A stretch of DNA of 64,000 nt from SXRF01 sp038043465 (GCA_038043465.1 JBBTBX010000014.1:1-64000); one strand, 5' to 3'. Counted from the stretch's first letter, positions 25,633 through 34,910 are shown. Translations and numbers: made by a program. Notes: generated by a model not told the origin, from the letters alone.

Positions 25633-26265
25633 ATGAAAATCATCACCTACAGTGATCTGCATTTGGAATTTGGTGCAGAATTTTTACTTCCTCCAGATAC
25701 GGACGCAGACGTTCTGGTGCTGGCTGGTGACGTCATCACCTTCAGAGATTATTCACCGCTCAATGATTTGCTAAATAAATGGGAAAAGCCAGTTATCTAC
25801 GTAGCTGGCAATCACGAATATTATGCTGCACCACCAATAACCCAAGCAGAAAAAGAATTTAGAGAATGGCTGGTGGAACACTATCCCAATGTAAAATTTC
25901 TACAAAATGAGTCTGTAACCGTAAATGGTGTTCATTTTTTCGGTGGGACAATGTGGACGGATTTCAGCCATGCCAATCCGCTGGCCATGCAGGTTGCACA
26001 ACAGCAAATCAATGACTTCAGGTTTATTCATTCAACGCCAGATAAGCGCCTAAAACCAGAGGATACGGTGCAAATGCATAACACTTTCGTTAAAGAGCTT
26101 ATCCAGTGGTTTAAATCCCCATTGGCTGGTTCACGTATTGTGGTGACACATCATGCTCCAGTTATAAACCAACAAACCCAACATGGAGCAAGTCCACTGC
26201 AACCAGCATTCAATTCACTGGATATGGTTGCTATAATAGATAAATTATCAACCCAGCATATATAA
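25633..26265 (+). pseudogene. Metallophosphoesterase, C-terminally truncated
   Basis: The start at 25633 gives the family start MKIITYSDLHLEF. Metal-binding blocks DLHLE, LAGDV, GNHEYY and VTHHAPV are present in order over 210 residues. Full-length relatives continue with a final GHTH motif about 10 residues past this stop. Here the frame ends at STQHI without it, so the metal site is incomplete. The truncation lies 90 bp from the tRNA-Pro remnant at 26357, which suggests it was cut by an integration or deletion at that junction. Confidence 0.7.
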
Positions 26266-26356
26266 TATAGCCCTGCCGTCAATAAAAATTAACCTTTGAT
26301 TAATGAATTCAGTAATAAATTTATATAACAAAAGGTTATGTCTGTAAACTAAATAA

Positions 26357-26475
26357 TGGTCGGAACTAGAGATTTTGACAAATGACCCTACTTGCCATTT
26401 GCCCTACGGACGGCTGCGCCGTCCAATTTTTTCTTACTGAAAAACTGGTAACCTACGCCCCCTAGTCCCCCAGAC
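26357..26475 (-). other. tRNA-Pro(GGG) 3'-half remnant, interrupted
   Basis: TGGTCGGAAC at 26357 and ACCTACGCCCCCTAGTCCCC at 26451 match the two ends of the tRNA-Pro(GGG) 3'-half at 34911. They are separated by about 75 bp of foreign sequence that contains GGACGGC-TGC-GCCGTCC (26408-26424) and a T run. The upstream word ACTAAATAAT is shared by both copies. I read this as a decayed attachment-site copy into which a hairpin has inserted. Confidence 0.6.
26408..26432 (+). terminator. Hairpin with T-tract inside the tRNA-Pro remnant
   Basis: A perfect 7-bp GC-rich stem (GGACGGC/GCCGTCC) with a 3-nt loop is followed by AATTTTTTC. It has the form of an intrinsic terminator for the truncated phosphoesterase gene, or of a small inserted palindrome. 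Confidence 0.6.
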
Positions 26476-26755
26476 TACCAATAGTTGAGCAATATCAATG
26501 ATGTTTCCAACTTTATAGCACTGTTTTAGCAACGGGCGACTGCGGTTCTACAAGGCGCAGTTGGAAACAATTTTGCAGTTAATCTGTAATAAATTAGCTA
26601 ACTATATAAACAATGAAAGGCTCTACTTGAAACTGGATCAAGTTTGGGTAGCAGGTCACCATCTATATAGTTATCAGCAAGCGAAGGAAGCCGATCTGGA
26701 ACTTTGGACAAGAAAAGATGTCTTTCAACAGTAGTTGAAAAGTTTGCAACTATAA

Positions 26756-26814
26756 AGTCAATTTTATTTTTAATCAATAACTTGTAATGCTTGCCAATTC
26801 TTATTGGATTACAC
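26756..26814. repeat. Third, partial copy of the att-flank repeat
   Basis: Text around TTTAATCAATAACTTGTAAT then GCTTGCCAATTC matches the sequence lying just inside the tRNA(CAU) attachment repeats at 27800 and 33690, but without the tRNA part. The remainder of 26480-26970 holds no gene I can support. Confidence 0.55.
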
Positions 26815-26977
26815 AACTTGTTGTGCATGAAGGACATAGAAATAAAGGCGTGAGTAAAGCGCTATTATTTTCAATTTGGGCTTCACTAATCACCACGCGT
26901 GTGGCTTGTTAACCGCTAACCCTTACGCAGTTTGTGCATTAGAGAAAGCTACAAGGAGAAGATGTCAGCCCCCAAAG

Positions 26978-27595
26978 TTATGCTTGTAAAATAGTACTTT
27001 TTCTCTGTCTGGAAAGATAAGAAAAACCGAATAACGCAGCGATAGCACTTGCAAACATCACCACTGAAGAAGGCAGAGGAACGGCGGAAACGCTGTAGCT
27101 AATCTTTCCAACAGTACCACCAACACCATTAGAAACTTGTTGAAGAAGCCCAGAAAAGTAACTGGAAAAAGCAATAACCTCTCCGGAATGATTGGTTAGG
27201 CTGCTTCCAGTAAGATTTGCAGTCGCAAATACATCATCGAAATGATAAGTGAACTTGCCGTCGCCGTAGGTATTAGCTTGTGCGTAATTAAATGGAAAAA
27301 CACCGCCAAAAATAGATACCTGAGGGAAAGGAATAAATCTAGAGGGTTGAGAATCAGAAAAATTATAGGAAAAAGTTATCGTACTATTGTTAGGCAGATA
27401 ATCGTCGAACTCGCCGCCTTCAGCATTAGGAGAGGTAAAAATACTCCCGCTCTGACCGTTTGATATAACTTCGCTACTCGTTATATTTTCACCACCGCCT
27501 GTAATCGGGCTGCCAAAATTCACTATAGCAGCATCAGCCGCACCTGACATAAAGACAACCATAGCAGAAAATATCACAACACTACGAAATTTCAT
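26978..27595 (-). CDS. VPLPA-CTERM (PEP-CTERM-like) exported protein
   Basis: This 205-residue protein has a signal peptide (residues 1-23, ending ADAA), an Asn/Ser/Gly-rich beta-type body, and a C-terminal VPLPSS motif followed by a hydrophobic helix and the basic tail RQRK. This is the sorting signal recognised by exosortase-type systems. The ATG at 27595 has a strong GGAGGTG site, favouring it over the longer frame. No exosortase is in the window. The body is not recognisable; it may be an extracellular matrix or surface protein. Confidence 0.8.
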   Translation of the reverse strand: MKFRSVVIFSAMVVFMSGAADAAIVNFGSPITGGGENITSSEVISNGQSGSIFTSPNAEGGEFDDYLPNNSTITFSYNFSDSQPSRFIPFPQVSIFGGVFPFNYAQANTYGDGKFTYHFDDVFATANLTGSSLTNHSGEVIAFSSYFSGLLQQVSNGVGGTVGKISYSVSAVPLPSSVVMFASAIAALFGFSYLSRQRKSTILQA

Positions 27596-27749
27596 AAAAC
27601 GCACCTCCACTAAAGCCCCAAACAGCCATCGTAACTGCTCGCTAATATAAATAACTTATATTGGGTGTAATACAATATAAAAATATCCCCAAGTTTCTTG
27701 TATTTAACATTAAAATCAATTATTTATGCTTACAGTTATATATGATATA

Positions 27750-27920
27750 TGGTGGCTCGGGGGTGATTTGAACACCCGACCAAGGGATTATGATTTTGGG
27801 CTAGAAATGTCAATTATTTTATTAATCAAACGCTTGTAACGCTTGCCCAAATTTATAATCAATTACACTTCACGATAAACAGATATATTCAAATAGTATA
27901 ATGGCACATCGCTGTCACAT
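27750..27920 (-). repeat. Left direct repeat: tRNA(CAU) 3' half plus flank (att-like)
   Basis: On the minus strand this reads a tRNA 3' half from the anticodon loop (ATCATAATC, anticodon CAU) through the T arm (GGGTG TTCAAAT CACCC) to CCGAGCCACCA. The similarity to the copy at 33627 continues about 120 bp beyond the tRNA part. The two copies are in direct orientation 5.9 kb apart, the layout of attachment sites left by a tRNA-targeting integrase. No intact tRNA of this type is in the window. Confidence 0.8.
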
Positions 27921-28071
27921 TATGATAATCAATTCATCTTTGTTATTTCTCAATTATTGACATTTAAGCTCATGTCACTACAAACAATAATTCCATTTGA
28001 GTTGTGTCCCTAATAGCAATGTTTTTATTCTTATTCATTAAACTATATCAAGGATAGGTGCATGTGTTTTT

Positions 28072-28087
28072 ACCCGAATATTCGGGT
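28072..28087. promoter_or_regulatory. Perfect palindrome upstream of otsA
   Basis: ACCCGAATATTCGGGT is a perfect 16-bp palindrome about 100 bp upstream of the otsA start. There is no T run, so an operator is more likely than a terminator. The regulator is unknown. Confidence 0.4.
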
Positions 28088-28187
28088 CATAATTATTGAT
28101 ATTTGCTAATTATTGTGCAGACGTCTTTTTGCTTTGCACAAAATTATCATTTTTATTTAAAATATTCACAGCTGGTATTGAGTAAAA

Positions 28188-30419
28188 ATGTTTATCATTC
28201 GTTTTATATTACCACTTTTCTTCGCCCTTACGGCACTTGCTGTTGTAGCGACCCCGTTGGCTGAAAATTTTGTTTCCAGCTGGTTTCGCAAAGATGTTGA
28301 ACAACGCTCGCAACTTATCTTTCAATCAGTTGAAGATGTATTGATGGATTTTTGGAAAGAAAAGAAAAATGCTGTTACTTATCAGAAGCTTTTTGATAAA
28401 ATTGCATTGGATAAGCGGGTTTTGTCTGTTGGTCTTTGTTCACCCGATGGAAAGTTAATTGGCAAAAGCAGCCAGTGGCCATCAAATCTTCCCTGCCCCG
28501 AGCAGCCATTACCAGAAAAACCTGCTTTTTTAATGCAGCAATTAGGAATTGGAAATATTTTAATAAGCAGTTTCTATGTTTCAGTAGATGACGAAAAGCT
28601 CACATTTGTTGTATTACATGATCTTACATTCAGTGTTAAGCGTACTGAAGAGACAAGGTTTTATTTAATCGGCTTTTTAATAATAATTTCTGTTACCGCT
28701 GCATTTGTTACAATTATAACTGCTCGATTGACTCTGAAAAATTGGCTGGGACGACTGCGTCTTAGCTTGATTGCTGGAGGCGATAAATTCCAAAATCAAG
28801 GTTTGCCACGCGAATTCATACCAGTTGTGCGCGAAGTAAAGCAGATGTTGCGCGATATGAAACCTACTAATTATCAGCTTGAAAATATCAAAGTAGATTG
28901 GACACCGCAAACTTTAAGGCATCTTTTAGAACAGGAACTTCCCGGTTCGGAGGTTATTGTTGTTTCTAACCGTGAGCCTTATATACATAATCGGCTAAAT
29001 GATAAAATTGTCATGCAGCGTCCGGCCAGTGGTGTAGTTACAGCCCTTGAACCGATACTCAGGGCATGCGGCGGCACATGGATAGCTCATGGCAGCGGTT
29101 CGGCTGACAGGGATACCGTAGATTCACAAGATTGTATTGCCGTGCCTCCTGAGCATCCTGAATACTCGTTGCGGCGTATATGGCTTACGCAGGAAGAGGA
29201 AGACGGTTATTATTATGGGTTTGCCAATGAAGGAATGTGGCCATTATGCCATATAACTTTCGTACGTCCAAATTTTCGGGAAAGTGATTGGCAGGCTTAT
29301 AAGGATGTTAACCGCAAATTTGCTGATGCGGTTATAAAGCAGGCAAAAACTAAAAATCCTGTGGTATTGGTGCAGGATTACCATTTTGCCCTTCTTCCGC
29401 GCTATATAAGGGAGTCGCTTCCCGATGCCACTATAATTACATTCTGGCATATACCGTGGCCAAATCCAGAGGTATTCAGCATCTGTCCGTGGCGTGAGGA
29501 AATACTTTCAGGGTTATTGGGAAGTTCGGTGCTTGGTTTCCATACACAATTTCATTGCCAGAATTTTATGGATACAGTTGATCGCTTTTTAGAAAGCCAT
29601 ATAAATCGTGACCAATCAATTATATCAGCAGGCGATCATACTGCCCTAATACGCCCTTATCCAATTTCCATTGCATGGCCGCCAGAAGGACTGGATGAAA
29701 TGCCAGCGGCTGATATATGCCGTGAAAATGTCCATAAGCGTTTTGACTTGGGTTCGGATATAATGATAGGGGTCGGAGTTGAACGCTTTGATTATACCAA
29801 AGGTATTATTGACCGTTTTCAATCTATCAGGGAATTGCTGAGGATTTATCCACAGTGGCGGGGTAAATTTTGTTTTATTCAGGCGGCAGCCCCTACGCGC
29901 AGCCGTTTGCAGGTGTATCAGGATATTCAACAGGAAACAGAAAAACTTGTTGAAGAGATAAACAATGAATTTGGGGGTCAAAACTACAAGCCTATAATTC
30001 TTATGGCGCGTCATCACGAACCAGTGGAAGTATTTGAATTGTTCCGCGCTGCTGATTTTTGCATTGTAAGCAGTCTGCATGATGGAATGAACCTAGTGGC
30101 AAAAGAATTTGTTGCTTCAAGAGATGACGATAAAGGTACATTGATATTAAGTACCTTTGCAGGAGCTTCAAAGGAACTTCTTGAAGCTCTGCTGGTAAAT
30201 CCATATGACACAAAAGGCATGGCAGAAGCTATGCACCGTGCACTTATAATGCCATTAAATGAACAGAAAGAACGTATGCACCTGATGCGGGAAATGGTAA
30301 AAGATCATAATGTTTATCATTGGGCTGCTAGGATATTGCTTGATGCAGCGCATTTACGCAAAAGGGCGCGTATAGAATCTTTAATTACCAAAGCTCCAAG
30401 CGGAAAAGGAGGCAAGTAA
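28188..30419 (+). CDS. otsA: Trehalose-6-phosphate synthase fused to a membrane sensor-like module
   Basis: OtsA makes trehalose 6-phosphate from UDP-glucose and glucose 6-phosphate. The C-terminal 490 residues (about 255-743) are a full GT20 domain (EVIVVSNREPYIHN start, VLVQDYHFALLPRYIR, VERFDYTKGI, then SSLHDGMNLVAKEFVAS). In front is an extra 230 residues: membrane helix 1 (about 4-24), an extracytoplasmic domain (about 30-155, containing the CSPDGKLIGKS segment of PAS/CACHE flavour), helix 2 (157-179) and a HAMP-like linker. The usual enzyme is about 460-480 residues and soluble. This arrangement suggests synthesis tied to a signal at the membrane. otsB follows with no gap. Confidence 0.88.
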   Translation: MFIIRFILPLFFALTALAVVATPLAENFVSSWFRKDVEQRSQLIFQSVEDVLMDFWKEKKNAVTYQKLFDKIALDKRVLSVGLCSPDGKLIGKSSQWPSNLPCPEQPLPEKPAFLMQQLGIGNILISSFYVSVDDEKLTFVVLHDLTFSVKRTEETRFYLIGFLIIISVTAAFVTIITARLTLKNWLGRLRLSLIAGGDKFQNQGLPREFIPVVREVKQMLRDMKPTNYQLENIKVDWTPQTLRHLLEQELPGSEVIVVSNREPYIHNRLNDKIVMQRPASGVVTALEPILRACGGTWIAHGSGSADRDTVDSQDCIAVPPEHPEYSLRRIWLTQEEEDGYYYGFANEGMWPLCHITFVRPNFRESDWQAYKDVNRKFADAVIKQAKTKNPVVLVQDYHFALLPRYIRESLPDATIITFWHIPWPNPEVFSICPWREEILSGLLGSSVLGFHTQFHCQNFMDTVDRFLESHINRDQSIISAGDHTALIRPYPISIAWPPEGLDEMPAADICRENVHKRFDLGSDIMIGVGVERFDYTKGIIDRFQSIRELLRIYPQWRGKFCFIQAAAPTRSRLQVYQDIQQETEKLVEEINNEFGGQNYKPIILMARHHEPVEVFELFRAADFCIVSSLHDGMNLVAKEFVASRDDDKGTLILSTFAGASKELLEALLVNPYDTKGMAEAMHRALIMPLNEQKERMHLMREMVKDHNVYHWAARILLDAAHLRKRARIESLITKAPSGKGGK

Positions 30420-31118
30420 ATGCCCTTTACATTATGTCATGATCAAGACGCATTATTTCTTGATATAGATGGTACAATACTGGATATTGCAACTAAGCCT
30501 GATGCTGTAGATGTTCCCAAAGAACTTATATATAATCTTGAAATTATGTATAAAAAACTGAGTGGTGCTCTTGCTCTTATAAGTGGTCGTCCCATTGAGA
30601 ATATTGATTCTCTATTCTATCCACTTTTATTGCCAGTTTCCGGTGTACATGGGGCGCAATGGCGAATAGGTGGAAAAAAGGATGGAACACTTGCTTTACC
30701 GGAAAATCTTCGCAAGGAAATTTATTCAGAATTTTCCCAATATCCCATACTTACCTTAGAGGATAAGAAATATTCAATTTGTGTGCATTATCGGCAAGCT
30801 CCGCAAATGGCAGAAGCAATACACAGTCTCTTGCAAAATATAATAGATAAAGCTGCCCCATATTTTTCGATTTTATCTGGCAAAATGGTTTTTGAAGTAA
30901 TGTATAGTGGACACGACAAAGGTAAAGCAGTTGAGCGTTTTATGGTAAATTTCCCATTTGCTGGACGTAGACCTATATTCCTTGGTGATGATGAAACAGA
31001 TATGTTTGCTGTTAATACATGCCGTAAATTAGGTGGTATTGCAGATCAGATTGGGCAGGATGGTTCGTTCTTTTCATCCCCAGCAGAAGTTCGTAACTGG
31101 ATAAGTAAACAGGTATAG
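30420..31118 (+). CDS. otsB: Trehalose-6-phosphate phosphatase
   Basis: OtsB removes the phosphate from trehalose 6-phosphate to release trehalose. The 232-residue HAD-type protein has the nucleophile motif FLDIDGT near residue 14, SGRP near 58 and the GDDETDMFAV motif near 190. Its ATG directly follows the otsA stop, so the pair is an operon producing the compatible solute trehalose. Confidence 0.93.
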   Translation: MPFTLCHDQDALFLDIDGTILDIATKPDAVDVPKELIYNLEIMYKKLSGALALISGRPIENIDSLFYPLLLPVSGVHGAQWRIGGKKDGTLALPENLRKEIYSEFSQYPILTLEDKKYSICVHYRQAPQMAEAIHSLLQNIIDKAAPYFSILSGKMVFEVMYSGHDKGKAVERFMVNFPFAGRRPIFLGDDETDMFAVNTCRKLGGIADQIGQDGSFFSSPAEVRNWISKQV

Positions 31119-31121
31119 AAA

Positions 31122-32375
31122 GTGATAAAAAATCTTTTAACTGCAACAGCGTTACTGGTAAGTTTTTCTATCCTATGCCTTGGGCATGGTCTGCAAAGTG
31201 TATTGCTTCCTGCTAGGGGAGCGATGTTCGAGCATTATCCTAATATGACAACAGGTGCCATGATGTCTGTTTATTATATCGGATTTATTATAGGTACGTT
31301 TATCTGTCCATTATTAATAGGCAGGGTTGGTCATATACGGGTTTTTGCTGCTTCGGCAGCCTGTGCATCAACTATCATGCTGTGCCATGCATTGTTGCCC
31401 GATCCTTTTATATGGATAGGCTTAAGGGCTATATATGGGTTCTGCATGGTGCATTTATACACCGTTATGGAAAGCTGGCTTAATAGCATAGGTGATTTAA
31501 AATCACGCGGTAAAATTCTTTCCGTTTATATGATCATCAATTTTCTGGCTATGAGCAGCGGGCAGTTGTTGTTTTTTGTCGCTCCTGTTAATGGGTTTGA
31601 ATTATTCTCTATATCAGCCATTATGCTATCGCTATCTATTGTCCCACTTATGGTTAGCAGCAGTGTTCAACCATCCATTATAAAAACCCCTGAATTTTTT
31701 GGTATTAAACAACTATTTAAAATCTCTCCGCTAGGCGTGGTGGGTGCAATGACAGCTGGGCTTATGGCGGGTGCTTATTGGGGGCTGACATCGGTATTTA
31801 TCCTTAGGATGGGGTACGCGCAGGAGGCGATAGCATGGTTCATGTCAGCAAGTTTAGTGGGCGGGTTATTAGTGCAATGGCCACTTGGGGTGATTTCAGA
31901 CCGTATTAATCGTCGTTATGTTATTATTCTGGCAGCAACTCTAGTTTTTATTCCGTCCGTCATTCTATCGTTAATGGCACTATGGGATTCCCCATCAGAA
32001 TTATTCGGTATCTGGTGGTTGGTTGCAATAGGTGCATTTTTTGGTGCAGGATTCCATCCGCTTTATTCACTCTGCATCGCCCATGCTAATGATTTTATTG
32101 AACCGGAGCATTTGGTAAGAGCCAGTTCCGGTCTGCAGTTTGTTCAAGGCATGGGGGCTATTGTCGGGCCTCTAATCGCGGGTGTACTTATGTATTTAGG
32201 TGGCTATGCAATGTTATTTCTTTATATTGGCGCATTAGCCGCTTTATTTATACTGTATACATTGCAGAGGATGGCGGAAGGCAGAAAACCAGCTGAAGGA
32301 ATGTCAATGCCATTCCGGCTTCTAACCAGAATGGGAATAATAACATTCTTTGCTGACCCCCGTTACCGTAACTGA
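31122..32375 (+). CDS. MFS transporter (YcaD-like)
   Basis: This 417-residue, 12-helix major facilitator starts at a GTG 4 bp after otsB. Family features include the GRVGHIRVFAA loop after helix 2 and the helix-5 region MVHLYTVMESWLNS, as seen in the YcaD-type group. The substrate is unknown. Its place inside the otsAB operon suggests export or uptake of a sugar or solute linked to osmotic stress (inference). Confidence 0.8.
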   Translation: MIKNLLTATALLVSFSILCLGHGLQSVLLPARGAMFEHYPNMTTGAMMSVYYIGFIIGTFICPLLIGRVGHIRVFAASAACASTIMLCHALLPDPFIWIGLRAIYGFCMVHLYTVMESWLNSIGDLKSRGKILSVYMIINFLAMSSGQLLFFVAPVNGFELFSISAIMLSLSIVPLMVSSSVQPSIIKTPEFFGIKQLFKISPLGVVGAMTAGLMAGAYWGLTSVFILRMGYAQEAIAWFMSASLVGGLLVQWPLGVISDRINRRYVIILAATLVFIPSVILSLMALWDSPSELFGIWWLVAIGAFFGAGFHPLYSLCIAHANDFIEPEHLVRASSGLQFVQGMGAIVGPLIAGVLMYLGGYAMLFLYIGALAALFILYTLQRMAEGRKPAEGMSMPFRLLTRMGIITFFADPRYRN

Positions 32376-32392
32376 TATTAAGGAAATGAATT

Positions 32393-33616
32393 ATGCAACA
32401 TCAATCTGAAATAAATTCGGTTCGAAAAGGTATATTGCCTCGGCGTATCCGTACGTTTATGGAAACGGAATCTGCTAGTGGCATAGTGATGATTATTTGC
32501 GCGGTTCTGGCATTACTAATGGCAAATTCTCCGTTTTCCCATGTTTATAAGGATTATATCCATCTTCATATAACTTTAGGCTTAGGCGATAAAATTATAT
32601 CTGAATCATTAAGCCATTGGGTAAAAGATATACTAATGGTGTTTTTCTTTTTGATAATTGGATTGGAGCTGAAACGTGAAATGTGTGAGGGCTTTCTTTC
32701 CAAACGTGATCAGATTATCTTGCCACTACTTGCGGCACTTGGCGGAATGGTCACTCCTGCCTTGATTTTCTTTATATTCAATTACAACAACCCGGAAACT
32801 ATAAATGGCTGGGCTATTCCATCGGCTACGGATATTGCCTTTGCATTGGCTATTCTAAGTATCTTAGGCAAGAACATTCCACCAGCCATCAAAATTTTTC
32901 TTCTGGCAGTTGCCATATTTGATGATTTAGGAGCCATACTGATCATAGTTACTTTTTATAATACAGGGCTTGCTGTAATACCGTTACTGCTGGCTAGTTT
33001 AGGCATTGCTGCGATTGTTGCACTTAATAGAGCAAATATTTCCAGCATAACGCCTTATATATTGGTTGGTGTGTTTTTGTGGTTCTGTTTTTATTATTCA
33101 GGAATACATACCACTCTTGCAGGCGTAATTGTTGGCTTTGCAATTCCCATGCGCGATAAAAACGATTTGCATCATTCACCACTTAATAACTGTATGCATT
33201 TTTTGCATCCTTGGGTTAGTTTTATGGTTTTGCCAATATTTGCGTTCACAAGCGCAGGTGTCGATTTAAAAGGCTTAAGTATTTCCAGCTTTTTGGAACC
33301 ATTACCTTTAGGTATTGCTTTAGGTTTATTCTTTGGTAAGCAGATAGGAATATTCGGGACATCTTGGCTGCTAATTAAAACTAGGCTGGTAGGAATGCCT
33401 GAAGCAACTAATTGGCGACACCTATATTCGGTATCAGTTATAGCTGGGATAGGCTTCACTATGAGCTTGTTTATAGGAATGTTGGCGTTTACGGGAGAAC
33501 ACCTTCAAGAAATGGTAAAAGTAGGGGTTATTGCTGGTTCACTGCTTTGTGTAATATGGGGCAGTATTGTGCTTAGGTTTATCGCTAATAAACCTGCCAT
33601 TGTTTCAGCTAAGTGA
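32393..33616 (+). CDS. nhaA: Na+/H+ antiporter NhaA
   Basis: NhaA expels sodium in exchange for protons across the inner membrane. The 407 residues have the family core, including the paired aspartates in AVAIFDDLGAILIIV (about residue 184), SATDIAFALAILSILG before it, and the GIGFTMSLFIGMLAF block near the end. It closes the otsA-otsB-MFS-nhaA run, all on the plus strand with short gaps, giving a module for osmotic and sodium stress. The right attachment repeat starts 11 bp after its stop. Confidence 0.93.
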   Translation: MQHQSEINSVRKGILPRRIRTFMETESASGIVMIICAVLALLMANSPFSHVYKDYIHLHITLGLGDKIISESLSHWVKDILMVFFFLIIGLELKREMCEGFLSKRDQIILPLLAALGGMVTPALIFFIFNYNNPETINGWAIPSATDIAFALAILSILGKNIPPAIKIFLLAVAIFDDLGAILIIVTFYNTGLAVIPLLLASLGIAAIVALNRANISSITPYILVGVFLWFCFYYSGIHTTLAGVIVGFAIPMRDKNDLHHSPLNNCMHFLHPWVSFMVLPIFAFTSAGVDLKGLSISSFLEPLPLGIALGLFFGKQIGIFGTSWLLIKTRLVGMPEATNWRHLYSVSVIAGIGFTMSLFIGMLAFTGEHLQEMVKVGVIAGSLLCVIWGSIVLRFIANKPAIVSAK

Positions 33617-33626
33617 CTGAAATAAA

Positions 33627-33799
33627 TGGTGGCTCGGGGGTGATTTGAACACCCGACCAAGAGATTATGATTTTGAAACTAAAAAACTATTATTTTGTTT
33701 AATCAATAACTTGTAACGTTTGCCAATTTTAATACCCAATTCCAACTCAAGGTAAAATCAACCTTTCCAAATAACGCCATGGCACAAATCTGTCACATC
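33627..33799 (-). repeat. Right direct repeat: tRNA(CAU) 3' half plus flank (att-like)
   Basis: The first 45 bp are identical to the left copy at 27750 except for one base in AAGGGATT/AAGAGATT. Similarity then continues through TTTAATCAATAACTTGTAAC to the GGCACA...TGTCACAT end. Together with the left copy it brackets the stress cassette exactly. Confidence 0.8.
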
Positions 33800-33951
33800 T
33801 TTGCCCATGTCAGTTCGATGCAACTCGCATCATGCAAATGATCACTGCTCTAATAAAATAGACTATTTGTTTAGAATAAGCATCAATTTTTAAGTGGATT
33901 ATTTTACAAGAAAAATATGGGATAAATTTGTGAAATAATTCAAATGTGAGG

Positions 33952-34075
33952 CGGTAGCCGATATGCCTTACATAGCAGCCTATTTGTTGAGCACCCAGTG
34001 CGAATAAAAACGTAATGTTAGCTAACATTACATATCCTGCCCGCCTCCTTGCTTCCAATTATCTCTGAATATTCA
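33952..34075 (+). other. IncP-type oriT, copy 1
   Basis: Read on the plus strand: GGCGGTAGCCGAT, then TTGAGCACCCAGTGCGAATA (hairpin GCAC/GTGC), the palindrome GTAATGTTAGCTAACATTAC (34012-34031) and ATATCCTGCCCG. This is the order of elements in the RP4/IncP origin of transfer, including the nic core ATCCTG/C (cut expected after 34039). It is an inverted copy of the segment at 35112-35234. It has lost its traJ on the left and runs into a recombinase fragment on the right. Confidence 0.8.
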
Positions 34076-34843
34076 CACCTACCAGAAATAGAAAATGTAT
34101 TTGCTGATGTTCCAATTGATAAAGTTAGCAGAAAATCGGCGCGGGCATTTTGCATGAGCTTTTCCGATAAAAAAAGAAAACCATCAATGATGGCTGGAAT
34201 ATGCAGGATGTTATTTAATTACGGAAAAGACTTAGGACTTTTGTCAGACAATCCGTTCGAAAATTTACGCATTGGGAAACCACCAGCTCGGACAGCTGTA
34301 TGGAAAGCAGAAACGATACAATGCGCCATCAATACTGCAAATGAACTAAAAATGCCATCCGTTGGTCTAGCAATTCAAATGGCACTTGATACTGGGCAAA
34401 GAGCTGGTGATCTACGGCTATTGACTTGGTCAAATTATAATGGCGTGACAATTAAATTTCGTCAAAGCAAAACCAATGTATGGATTGAAGTTCCTGTTAT
34501 GAAAAGTTTGCAAAAAATGCTTGATATGACCGACAAGCAATCACCAACCATCCTAATAAACGAAGCAACTAAAAAACCTTACAATAAGGATCTACTTTGC
34601 AGGAAATTCCGCGAGGTCTGCGAAAAAGCAGAAATAGGTAGCGATTTGCAATTTCGTGATCTACGTCGCACGGCGGTGGTTAGGCTTGCCGAGCATGGAT
34701 GCACAAATGCAGAGATAGCAGCCATCACAGGACACTCCATTGAGCGAACATCAAGCATCCTTGATGTATACCTTCCACGCAACAGTAAAATGGCTGCAAA
34801 CGCTATAGCTAAGATGGAAAAGTTGGAAACAAATCTAGTTTAG
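34049..34843 (+). pseudogene. Tyrosine recombinase, N-terminally truncated at oriT
   Basis: This 264-residue frame holds the catalytic half of a phage-type tyrosine recombinase: Arg in TGQRAGDLR, Lys in FRQSKT, the FRDLRRT block, GHS and the nucleophile Tyr in SILDVYL. In FRDLRR the usual HXXR His is Arg. The first residues come from the oriT inverted repeat, and the only start is a TTG inside it. The N-terminal DNA-binding domain is therefore missing. The tRNA-Pro remnant lies 68 bp downstream and may be its old attachment site. Confidence 0.75.
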
Positions 34844-34910
34844 TAGGAAATGCAGTTGGAAACATTATTTTCCTAATATTAATAACACGCTGACTTTACT
34901 AAATAATAAT

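Larger units (their letters stand above)
27596..28187. other. Intergenic region upstream of otsA
   Basis: This gap holds the left tRNA(CAU) attachment repeat (27750-27920), an AT-rich stretch and a perfect 16-bp palindrome at 28072. No ORF in it is supported. The promoter of the otsA operon should lie between 27921 and 28187. Confidence 0.5.

Noticed and set aside
26598..26837. 79-residue minus-strand ORF
   Set aside because: It overlaps the partial att-flank repeat, has no recognised similarity and no good ribosome-binding site.
33810..34058. 82-residue minus-strand ORF
   Set aside because: It runs through oriT copy 1, and its codons are explained by the oriT elements.
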